Shown here piece by piece: positions 8,680 through 16,302 of a DNA stretch of 36,342 bases. Source of the DNA: an uncultured Lachnospiraceae bacterium. GTDB lineage: Bacteria > Bacillota > Clostridia > Lachnospirales > Lachnospiraceae. The translations under genes were made by a program, and so were the position numbers. The stretch is taken from the NCBI GenBank assembly GCA_949740745.1, contig CATJIW010000245.1, positions 1 to 36,342 of the forward strand, given 5' to 3'. The stretch's first letter is position 1. Each line of letters begins with the position of its first letter. The notes beneath the pieces are model-generated. The model made no database searches, was not told where the DNA came from, and saw nothing but the letters and a program-made list of their open reading frames with translations.

Positions 8680-9377
8680 TGGAAATACGGCCTTTAACAC
8701 AGCCGGAACAGAAATACACCTATTCCCAGAGTACGCAGATTGCGGGGCAGACGGGCTGCATCGGGCATCTGCGAGGTGATTTTGACAGCACTGGGAACGG
8801 CTTTTATACCACATGGGATGACCATTGGGACAGGTGGAAAACAGACGAGTTCAAGGCGGAGCTTGACGAGGTTATCAATACGCTCCGTGAAGGAAGGGGG
8901 CTTCTGCACAACCGCCGTGACATGGCGGCGTTTGTGAAAGCGAATCCCGACAGTGCATTTAAGGGGCATTACTGTACGGTGTACGGCTTCCGTGTAGATA
9001 CGGAAAAGCACGCTTTCCTGCTCCGCTGCAACCCGACAAAAGGCGATTATAACTTTTACTGTTACTGCTATGTAAAAGAATGGCTGGATCATCATATCCA
9101 GAAGGCCGAGAAAGGAATCAGCTTTATTGACCCGCATTACAATGAGAAATTCCGCATACCAGACGGCGGCGAAATCATCATCAGCTATGCATGGGGAGAA
9201 AAGGCGGAAAAGACCTGCCGCTTCATTGATGAATGCCATACGGAGATAGGAGGCAGCCTTTACCATATCTGCGAATTTGCGGAGAAGATGGAAATGAACG
9301 GACACAGCTGTGAGCCGAAGCCCCAAGAGCCGCCGTTCGCTCAGAGATTCCAGAAGCACAAAGACCGTGAACGGTAA
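8676..9377 (+). CDS. CTn hypothetical protein
   Basis: 233-aa ORF with ATGA overlap to the upstream gene; soluble, Cys/aromatic-rich. Confidence 0.7.
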   Translation: MMEIRPLTQPEQKYTYSQSTQIAGQTGCIGHLRGDFDSTGNGFYTTWDDHWDRWKTDEFKAELDEVINTLREGRGLLHNRRDMAAFVKANPDSAFKGHYCTVYGFRVDTEKHAFLLRCNPTKGDYNFYCYCYVKEWLDHHIQKAEKGISFIDPHYNEKFRIPDGGEIIISYAWGEKAEKTCRFIDECHTEIGGSLYHICEFAEKMEMNGHSCEPKPQEPPFAQRFQKHKDRER

Positions 9378-9384
9378 GGAGGAG

Positions 9385-9600
9385 ATGATGACCGTAAATC
9401 AGAAAGCCGTCAAGGTATTAAACAAGATTTTTGAAGCGGGGTTCATTGAGGAAAAAACCATTGCCGGAATGACCATGGACGAGATCCTGGCCATTCCGGG
9501 GATTACGATTGCTGACGTTGGACAGATCAATCGGCTGCAGAAAAGTATCCGGGCAAACCGGGTGGTTTCCTTTTTTGCCGATCAGGCGGAAGAGAAATAA
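9385..9600 (+). CDS. Small CTn hypothetical protein (HhH-like)
   Basis: MMTVNQKAVKVLNKIFEAGFIEEKTIAGMTMDEILAIPGITIADVGQINRLQKSI; SD AAGGAGG. Confidence 0.65.
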   Translation: MMTVNQKAVKVLNKIFEAGFIEEKTIAGMTMDEILAIPGITIADVGQINRLQKSIRANRVVSFFADQAEEK

Positions 9601-9636
9601 GACTGGAAAAATAGAATTTCGCAGGATGGGAGGTGC

Positions 9637-12600
9637 ATGGGAATGGCAGCGAAGTACCAGCTCATGACGGAGCTGTACCGCCGTGAGAGCTTGATTGTCG
9701 CCAAAAGCCCGGAGGCGTGGCAGGCTTTTTTGACTTCGGCCTGCAGGAACTATAAATGCCGATTTGATGAACAGCTCTTGATTTACGCCCAGCGGCCGGA
9801 AGCCACTGCCGTTGCCACGGTGGAGAACTGGAACCGGATAGGACGCTGGGTAAAAAAGAACAGCCGGGGAATTGCGGTGTTTGATAAGAAGGGCCGGAGG
9901 AATACGCTGAAATATTATTTTGATCTCTCTGATACGACAGAGGGACGCCATGGAAGCAGGCCCGTTTCAATTTGGCAGATGGAGAAGCAGTATGAGCAGG
10001 CGGTCATGGAACGGCTGTCGGATCGGTTTGGCGGCGGTGAGGGGGGAACCCTTGCCGCCACCTTGATGGAAACGGCCTGTAGTAGCGTAGGGGATTATTT
10101 TCAGGATTATTGGAGACAGTTAAAGAGAAGCCTGGAAGGCAGTCTTTTGGAAAAGACAGAAGATCAGATGGTCGGGGATATTTACAGGCAACTGGCGGCA
10201 AACAGCGTTGCATTCATGCTGTGCTGCCGTTGTGGACTGGAAGCAGAAAAGCTGTTTGCTCCTGATGATTTTATAAGCATCCTGTATTTTCAGACGCCTG
10301 CCATGTTAAACGCCGTCGGCACGATCACCAGCGACCTTGCAGAAAATATCCTGAAGGAAATCTCCTGTTCTATCCGAAATGTGCAAATGGATATGGCCAG
10401 TCAGAGCCGCACCGTTGCAGAGGCGGAGCACAGCCGCTATGATGGAGGTAAACAACCCGAAAGGAGCAAAAACCATGAACGAAATCACTTACACCAAACA
10501 GGGCGATTATCTTATACCCGACCTCACATTACCGACAGAGCCAGAACTTCCCCTTGGCAGATACGCCTTGATGCACCGGGATTACCTGGAACGGCACCAG
10601 CGGGTGACGTATCTCAATCTTTTGACAACAGGAAAACTCAACGAACATCTTTACCAGACCGAGCAGGCAGCCCTGCAGAGACTGGAGATTCTGGTAAAAC
10701 AGCTTTGCAGGGAGCAGGAAGTGACGGAAGAGCTGAAAGAGAAGGCTCCTATGCAGTGGATCGGCATGGTGGGCAACATCCGCAGTCAGGCGGAGGAAAT
10801 GATACTGACCGAGCTGATTTACAACTGATACACCTGGAATCCGAGACACAGGCGAAGGATGATTGCCGGATGGAAGGAGTGCCTGCGGCACAACTAACCG
10901 GGGGCGGCGAACAGCTCGGTATTGTAACCAGGGAAGAAATCAAGGCTAATCTTCCTACCGTCGATGAACAGATTGAAATGATGGCTGAAGCAGAGGACGA
11001 GAAATCCTCTGCTTTTTCTATTTCACAGGAGGATATAGATTCTGTTCTGACAAGGGGAAGCGGTTTTCAATATGGCAAATACCGCATTTACCGTCAATTT
11101 CAAAAGAACGAGGGCAGTATAAGCAACATCGCCTTTCTCAAAAACGAGTATGGTATGGGCGGCGGTACGCATTATTATCCAGACGGTACAAGGGGGGGTG
11201 AATGGCACGACAGTAAAGGCATCGGTATTGAGAAGCATGGCTCATATACCAATCCTGACCTGCGGCTTAGTTGGACAAAGATAGAAAAACGCCTGCGGGA
11301 GCTTATCAAAGATAACCGTTATCTTGACCCGAAAGAGAAAGACCGTTACATCGATTTTCTGGAGGGCATCTCTGCCCCGCAGTATGAAATCGACATCCAG
11401 AGGAAACTGTCACGCCGGAGATTTATTGAAGCCCACAGGGAGACACAGCCTGCCGATAAACGGGATACGCTTTCTCTGCGGCTCTCCGACTTCATCCGTG
11501 ACTTGGACGGTTATGAAAAAGCCCTGCTTGAAAATATAGGGCGTCCTGATTTTTCTGATATGACCGCCGAACAGATGGAGCAGGTTTTCGCCGACCCCGC
11601 TGCCGTGCAGCAGCTTATAGATTTTCTGGCTCTGGTGCAGGGCACGACCGCTGATGTTTACAGCCGCAGTAATGCCTGGCGTTTCTCACAGGAGCTTACG
11701 GAGCTTTACCCTCTCCGTTACATCTACCATGAGGGAGATGTGGTGTATATCGGTGCGGACAAATATGAGATTTCTGATTTTAATGAGAACGCTGTAGCCC
11801 TGCGGAATATGGAATTTCCCCTGTTCGGCAAGGAATTAAGCCGCATCGATTTTGAAGAAAAGCTCCGGGAAAATCCCGCAAACGGCCATTTGAAAACGGT
11901 TATAACCGAGAGCCAGAAAGCGAAAGCATTCACCGGGGAAAAACCAGACAGCATCACATTTTCTATCAGTTTCTCCGAGCATCCCGCCTTTTATGACAGG
12001 CAGTTGAATGACCGCTTCACCGATTTGAGCTTTGCCCTTGGAAATAGGCTGCTTGGTATTCTGGATGAAAAGCAGCACCGTGAAAGGCTGGATAAGAGCA
12101 AGGGCGTGGGATGGTATATAAAGACTAATTTTAAAATCTCTGCTGTTGTGGGCGGCGGGGATTTCCACTACGAGGGACGGTTTGACATCGGGGACGGCGA
12201 GGGCGACTTGATTGCCCATATCAAGAACTTTTATGAATACTCTCTCTCTCCGAATTGTCCCTTTATCCCAGAGTGGAAACGGCAGGGCGGGGATTACTAC
12301 CGGGAGCAGATGGAAAATTTGCGTTTCGGGCGTGATGTGTTCATTCCCTTTCTAGAGCAGCACACCGGGCTGACACCAGAGGACGAGAAACTCCTTGTCG
12401 AAATAATGGCTACCGAGGCCGATTGGAACAGGAGAGCCGGGGACAATGGCAGCTGTGTTTCTGCGGCAGACTATTTTGATACCACTGAAAAGGTACAGGA
12501 ACACGCCGACACCTTGAATCGTGCCGGACATATCGTGAAGCCGTTTGCGGCAAAGGAGGCCGGGGGTGAAGGCAGGCAATGGAAGGATAATTCAGACCTG

Positions 12601-12948
12601 ACAGGCATAGAAATCACCATCGACAACCGCCGTTATCTCATTGAGAGCATTGGTGAAATCAGTGGCGATGTTTCCATGCGTGACATCACTTTTCAGAATA
12701 ATGTGAGTTTCCCGATAAACCGGGTGGAGAAAATCGGTTATATCCGCAGGCTCTTGGAACGGGCAGAAAAGGAATTACCGTCCGAGGAAAAAGCAGAAGT
12801 TCTCGCAAAGCCCTCTGTCCCTACCTTTTCTGTTGACTGCCATAATTGTCATATTGCCGATGGTGCCCTAAGCGTTGGCGGTGAAAAAGAAAAAAAACAC
12901 CTTGCCATGAAATTGCCAGAAAGGAGGGCAGAAGACCGGGAACGGTAA
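9637..12948 (+). CDS. LtrC-like large CTn protein (apparently truncated relative to giant helicase/methylase homologues)
   Basis: N-term CRNYKCRFDEQLLIYAQRPEATAVATVENWNRIGRWVKKNSRGIAVFD; SAFSISQEDIDSVLTRGSG...GIGIEKHGSY; no helicase or methylase motifs before the stop. Confidence 0.75.
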   Translation: MGMAAKYQLMTELYRRESLIVAKSPEAWQAFLTSACRNYKCRFDEQLLIYAQRPEATAVATVENWNRIGRWVKKNSRGIAVFDKKGRRNTLKYYFDLSDTTEGRHGSRPVSIWQMEKQYEQAVMERLSDRFGGGEGGTLAATLMETACSSVGDYFQDYWRQLKRSLEGSLLEKTEDQMVGDIYRQLAANSVAFMLCCRCGLEAEKLFAPDDFISILYFQTPAMLNAVGTITSDLAENILKEISCSIRNVQMDMASQSRTVAEAEHSRYDGGKQPERSKNHERNHLHQTGRLSYTRPHITDRARTSPWQIRLDAPGLPGTAPAGDVSQSFDNRKTQRTSLPDRAGSPAETGDSGKTALQGAGSDGRAEREGSYAVDRHGGQHPQSGGGNDTDRADLQLIHLESETQAKDDCRMEGVPAAQLTGGGEQLGIVTREEIKANLPTVDEQIEMMAEAEDEKSSAFSISQEDIDSVLTRGSGFQYGKYRIYRQFQKNEGSISNIAFLKNEYGMGGGTHYYPDGTRGGEWHDSKGIGIEKHGSYTNPDLRLSWTKIEKRLRELIKDNRYLDPKEKDRYIDFLEGISAPQYEIDIQRKLSRRRFIEAHRETQPADKRDTLSLRLSDFIRDLDGYEKALLENIGRPDFSDMTAEQMEQVFADPAAVQQLIDFLALVQGTTADVYSRSNAWRFSQELTELYPLRYIYHEGDVVYIGADKYEISDFNENAVALRNMEFPLFGKELSRIDFEEKLRENPANGHLKTVITESQKAKAFTGEKPDSITFSISFSEHPAFYDRQLNDRFTDLSFALGNRLLGILDEKQHRERLDKSKGVGWYIKTNFKISAVVGGGDFHYEGRFDIGDGEGDLIAHIKNFYEYSLSPNCPFIPEWKRQGGDYYREQMENLRFGRDVFIPFLEQHTGLTPEDEKLLVEIMATEADWNRRAGDNGSCVSAADYFDTTEKVQEHADTLNRAGHIVKPFAAKEAGGEGRQWKDNSDLTGIEITIDNRRYLIESIGEISGDVSMRDITFQNNVSFPINRVEKIGYIRRLLERAEKELPSEEKAEVLAKPSVPTFSVDCHNCHIADGALSVGGEKEKKHLAMKLPERRAEDRER
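10475..10828 (+). CDS. tnpV: TnpV-like transposon-encoded protein, nested out of frame inside the 9637-12948 ORF
   Basis: AAAGGAG SD then ATG; MNEITYTKQGDYLIPDLTLP...RHQRVTYLNLLTTGKLNEHL...GMVGNIRSQAEEMILTELIYN resembles the TnpV family. Confidence 0.72.
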   Translation: MNEITYTKQGDYLIPDLTLPTEPELPLGRYALMHRDYLERHQRVTYLNLLTTGKLNEHLYQTEQAALQRLEILVKQLCREQEVTEELKEKAPMQWIGMVGNIRSQAEEMILTELIYN

Positions 12949-13008
12949 AAAGTCAGGCCCATTTGTACGAAGCTTTGGAAAACTCTGTTAATGCCTACGC
13001 TCAGAATG

Positions 13009-13036
13009 GGCGGCGATGAAATCTGTCATTGCCGCC
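13009..13036 (+). terminator. Hairpin downstream of the LtrC-like ORF (no clear U tract)
   Basis: GGCGGCGAT-gaaatctgtc-ATTGCCGCC. Confidence 0.35.
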
Positions 13037-13075
13037 TGTTTAGGGAGAGACGATATTGAGGTGTATGCTTAAAAA

Positions 13076-13091
13076 GGACCGAAACTAGTCC
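13076..13091. promoter_or_regulatory. Operator-like site O1
   Basis: GGACCGAAACTAGTCC; family GRACY-N6-RGTYC. Confidence 0.5.
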
Positions 13092-13126
13092 CTTTAAATC
13101 ATAGCCATCCAATAAAATGATAAAAA

Positions 13127-13142
13127 GAACCAGAATCGGTTC
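13127..13142. promoter_or_regulatory. Operator-like site O2
   Basis: GAACCAGAATCGGTTC (perfect 5-6-5 inverted repeat). Confidence 0.5.
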
Positions 13143-13159
13143 AGAAACGAGAGGATGGC

Positions 13160-13414
13160 ATGGAGCAAAAAATCAAACAGGACAAAATTTGTATTGGAAG
13201 GAATATCAGGCGCATTCGGAAAGAGAAAAAGATCGGGCAGACGGAATTGGCGGCCCTACTTCAATTAGAGGATGTCACCATGACGAGGGAAGCTTTGGTG
13301 AAGATCGAGCGGGGCATCCAGCATATACGGGTTTCCCAGCTTCGGGCGATAAAAAACGTACTGGGAACAACCTATGAAGAATTATTAGAAGAGAAAAAAG
13401 ATTCAAGAAAATGA
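13160..13414 (+). CDS. XRE-family HTH regulator, copy 1
   Basis: ICIGRNIRRIRKEKKIGQTELAALLQLEDVTMTREALVKIERGIQHI; near-identical to copy 2. Confidence 0.85.
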   Translation: MEQKIKQDKICIGRNIRRIRKEKKIGQTELAALLQLEDVTMTREALVKIERGIQHIRVSQLRAIKNVLGTTYEELLEEKKDSRK

Positions 13415-13441
13415 CAGTTCGCCATGGAGCTGTCATTTTTT
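13410..13441 (+). terminator. Terminator between HTH copy 1 and convergent alpha-CTD-like gene
   Basis: AATGACAG-ttcgccatggag-CTGTCATT-TTTT. Confidence 0.65.
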
Positions 13442-13834
13442 ATCGGATCGGAAGCAGATGCTGCGCTTTTGGCATTCTGCTTCCAGCTCTGCCATAGATT
13501 TAACCCCCAGGTTCCGAAACTGCAGAATTTGTTTTTTGGAATAACCGGATAACTGAGACAAATAGAAAATCCTCTTTATGGCCAGGGCATTTTTGATCCT
13601 TGCAGAAATAGGAAGTTCGTAAATGGACGGTTCGCCTTCCGGGTGTGGCAGATACCCCAGAGGAATAAGTTCTTTCATGATTATATAAAAATAGTGGCAG
13701 TCAGGAAACTCCTTTTCCAGAGAAAAAAAATTGTATGCTTCCAGTTCGGAGGCAGTCGTGAATTTCATTTCACAAAGGATTTCTTTTAACCTGGCTGAGA
13801 TACGCAGTTTTTGAATGGGTTTGTCCATATGCAA
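13433..13834 (-). CDS. RNA polymerase alpha C-terminal-domain-like protein (stand-alone)
   Basis: IYELPISARIKNALAIKRIFYLSQLSGYSKKQILQFRNLGVKSMAELEAEC matches the alpha-CTD pattern (LxxSxRxxNxL...RNLGxKSxxEL). Confidence 0.72.
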   Translation of the reverse strand: MHMDKPIQKLRISARLKEILCEMKFTTASELEAYNFFSLEKEFPDCHYFYIIMKELIPLGYLPHPEGEPSIYELPISARIKNALAIKRIFYLSQLSGYSKKQILQFRNLGVKSMAELEAECQKRSICFRSDKK

Positions 13835-13861
13835 TTCCTTTCCGTGTTTTTGTTGAAGGGT

Positions 13862-13877
13862 GGACTGGAACTAGTCC
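13862..13877. promoter_or_regulatory. Operator-like site O3
   Basis: GGACTGGAACTAGTCC (5-6-5 inverted repeat). Confidence 0.5.
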
Positions 13878-13913
13878 CATTGTAACATACTAAGACAATA
13901 AAATAAAGAAAAA

Positions 13914-13929
13914 GGACTGAAATTGGTTC
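13914..13929. promoter_or_regulatory. Operator-like site O4
   Basis: GGACTGAAATTGGTTC. Confidence 0.5.
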
Positions 13930-13948
13930 GAAAAATGGCGGTGAAGGG

Positions 13949-14191
13949 ATGGAACAGAACATTAAACAGGACAGAATCTGTATTGGCAGGAATATCCGAA
14001 GGATTCGGAAGGAAAAGAAGATTGGACAGACAGAATTGGCGGCATTGCTACAATTGGAAGATGTTATGATGACAAGGGAAGCCTTGGTGAAGATAGAAAG
14101 AGGAATCCAGCACATACGAGTTTCTCAGCTTAAAGCAATCAAGAATGTGCTGGGGACAACATATGAAGATTTGTTCAAAGAAGAAGCGTAA
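13949..14191 (+). CDS. XRE-family HTH regulator, copy 2
   Basis: ICIGRNIRRIRKEKKIGQTELAALLQLEDVMMTREALVKIERGIQHI. Confidence 0.85.
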   Translation: MEQNIKQDRICIGRNIRRIRKEKKIGQTELAALLQLEDVMMTREALVKIERGIQHIRVSQLKAIKNVLGTTYEDLFKEEA

Positions 14192-14373
14192 AGGGTTATG
14201 GCATTCAGCCTCAAATTCTTCGGGAAATAATTGAGATTGGTTCAATTTGTTGAAAAGAATAAGAACACCAATTATCTAAAAACAGGTATTGACAAAGTTA
14301 AAAAATATGTTATTTTATAATGATGCAATTTAAAAATTGTATGGGTGGCATGGGCGAGAAGGAGATATAAGAT

Positions 14374-15018
14374 ATGTATGAATATGTGAAAAAGTCCGAA
14401 TATGCACCTGTCAGAAAAGACCTGGAACGAATTATTAACAGGGTTCAAAACGAGATGCGAAAGCGGTATAAGCTAACATTCCAGTTCCGGCTAATTGGAA
14501 GTGGAAAAAGACATCTCGTGACAAGAATCTGTGGCGGAAACAGAGGGTATGATTTTGATTACAACTTAATTATTCCACATCCTGGAACGGGATATTGCTA
14601 TAAAGCCAATGTTATAAAACAAGAATTTATGTCTGCGTTCAAAATTGCTCTGAAAGGAACGGAATATTCTTTTCCAAAGGATTCTACATCTGCGCTTACA
14701 ATAAAGATGATTAATAAAAATAGGATATGTCATAGTTGTGATTTTGCTATTATCTATTATGGAAGTTGCGATGAAAACGATGGCTATTATTATTTAAGGA
14801 ATAACAAGAAACAACAAACATATGAATTTGCATTTCGTCCATTAAAGTCTGATATAGAAGAAAAAGTAAACGCTGTCCGTAAGGAAGAGGATGGATGGAA
14901 TTATCTCAGAGAAGAATATATGCTATTGAAAAATAATAACGAAGGGAAAGGGAAGTCTTCGTTTTCCATTTACCAGGAAGCGGTGAATAATGCATTTAAT
15001 CATTTGATTTTACGATAG
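14374..15018 (+). CDS. Putative nucleotidyltransferase-fold protein
   Basis: LIGSGKRHLVTR...GYDFDYNLII (GS...DxD-like) and a later acidic residue in HSCDFAIIYYG; SD AAGGAGAT. Confidence 0.45.
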   Translation: MYEYVKKSEYAPVRKDLERIINRVQNEMRKRYKLTFQFRLIGSGKRHLVTRICGGNRGYDFDYNLIIPHPGTGYCYKANVIKQEFMSAFKIALKGTEYSFPKDSTSALTIKMINKNRICHSCDFAIIYYGSCDENDGYYYLRNNKKQQTYEFAFRPLKSDIEEKVNAVRKEEDGWNYLREEYMLLKNNNEGKGKSSFSIYQEAVNNAFNHLILR

Positions 15019-15042
15019 AGATGATTGTGAAAAGGAGAAATT

Positions 15043-15228
15043 ATGATGGGAAAAATATTTTTTGATTTAGAGGATGGCGATTTTGGATTTACCATTTCTG
15101 ACAATATGGGAATGGACGCTGATGGAAACATAATGATGAGAATGTCAGATAATATGGCAATGGATATGGAGTCAGGCGATATCCATTTGATTTCGTCATG
15201 GTCTGCGGATGATGACGAAATGGATTGA
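15043..15228 (+). CDS. Small acidic Met/Asp-rich protein
   Basis: 61-aa ORF with SD AAAGGAG and internal ~16-aa repeats (ISDNMGMDADGNIMMR / MSDNMAMDMESGDIHL). Confidence 0.6.
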   Translation: MMGKIFFDLEDGDFGFTISDNMGMDADGNIMMRMSDNMAMDMESGDIHLISSWSADDDEMD

Positions 15229-15310
15229 TATTCATGTGTTTATTTCTGAGTAACGTGTTTGGTAAAAGTTTTTCGGGAAGAATTTCAGAGTTTTATGGAG
15301 GAAGGAAATT

Positions 15311-15562
15311 ATGATGGAATTTAAGTATGACACGCAATTATTAATTGAGGGCGAAAATCTTGACGAAGATAGGATAAACGATTACTTCACGGCCAACTTT
15401 AAAGGAGACTGCTTATTGGCTGTTGGCGACGAAGAGCTGATCAAAATTCATTTCCATACGAATGAGCCATGGAAAGTCTTGGAATATTGTGCTTCTCTGG
15501 GGGAAATTCATGATATTGTCGTTGAAGATATGGAGAGGCAGTCACGTGGCCTGAAAGGATAA
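15311..15562 (+). CDS. Stand-alone FakA/YloV C-terminal-like domain protein
   Basis: GDCLLAVGDEELIKIHFHTNEPWKVLEYCASLGEIHDIVVEDMERQ resembles the C-terminal region of the fatty-acid kinase FakA (DAK2-family) proteins. Confidence 0.6.
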   Translation: MMEFKYDTQLLIEGENLDEDRINDYFTANFKGDCLLAVGDEELIKIHFHTNEPWKVLEYCASLGEIHDIVVEDMERQSRGLKG

Positions 15563-15676
15563 TGTTTCATTGCTATTGGAAGAATATGCGGAACAGATCA
15601 GGCAGGCGATCCGGTCTCTGTGTTTGCGTTATATCATTTCGGACGATATAATGAAGAGAAAACGGAGGTAAACACG

Positions 15677-16006
15677 ATGTTTGATCAGTTTAAATTTGAA
15701 ACCTTTGTGGATGTCCATGACGGCGTTTTTGTGGAGTATCTTAGCTTCATCATTGTGAAGCTGTCCAAATAAAACAAAAAATATCGGGCAATACAGGATA
15801 AAATCGAAAACCTGTATGAAAAATATCCCAAGGTGTTAGAGGCATTTGACAGTGAGCAGGCGGCAGATTTTACCAAAGAAGAATGTAAGGCTCTGATAAA
15901 AGTGCTGGAGTTAAAGAATCAGCTTACCGATATCGAACTGGAATCGTTTTATTTTCGGGGATGTTATGATAGTGTTGGATATTTGAAAAAAGCTGGGATA
16001 TTGTAA
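15677..16006 (+). pseudogene. Hypothetical protein gene interrupted by one in-frame TAA (15770-15772)
   Basis: MFDQFKFETFVDVHDGVFVEYLSFIIVKLSK*NKKYRAIQDKIENLYEKYPKVLEAFDSEQAADFTKEECKALIKVLELKNQLTDIELESFYFRGCYDSVGYLKKAGIL*. Confidence 0.7.
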
Positions 16007-16302
16007 TGGAATGACCAAAAGAAAAGGCGGCGTTGACGAGGAGTGAGTTGATGTCGTTTTTTACATAGCCAGTATAAATAGGAAATCCGGTTTTATATGC
16101 CATTTGTCTTTAAACTTTCTGTCCAATTAAAAAGTGCAATTGATAGATTTCGAGAAACGGTTTGGATTAAAAGAAAAACATCAATGAACATATATTCTAC
16201 AAACACTAAAAGATAAGCCATAAAAATATGTAAAGCCAGTTTTTAGGATTATGATTATGTTTAAGAATATGTTTTTAATGTTTGATTTTGAAGGAGAATC
16301 AT

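Noticed and set aside
13117-13377. 86-aa ORF overlapping HTH copy 1 in another frame
   Set aside because: The XRE frame is duplicated and conserved in copy 2; this frame is not preserved there.
14326-14339. CAATTTAAAAATTG palindrome upstream of the NTase-like gene
   Set aside because: Short AT palindrome in low-GC DNA, expected by chance; only one copy noticed.
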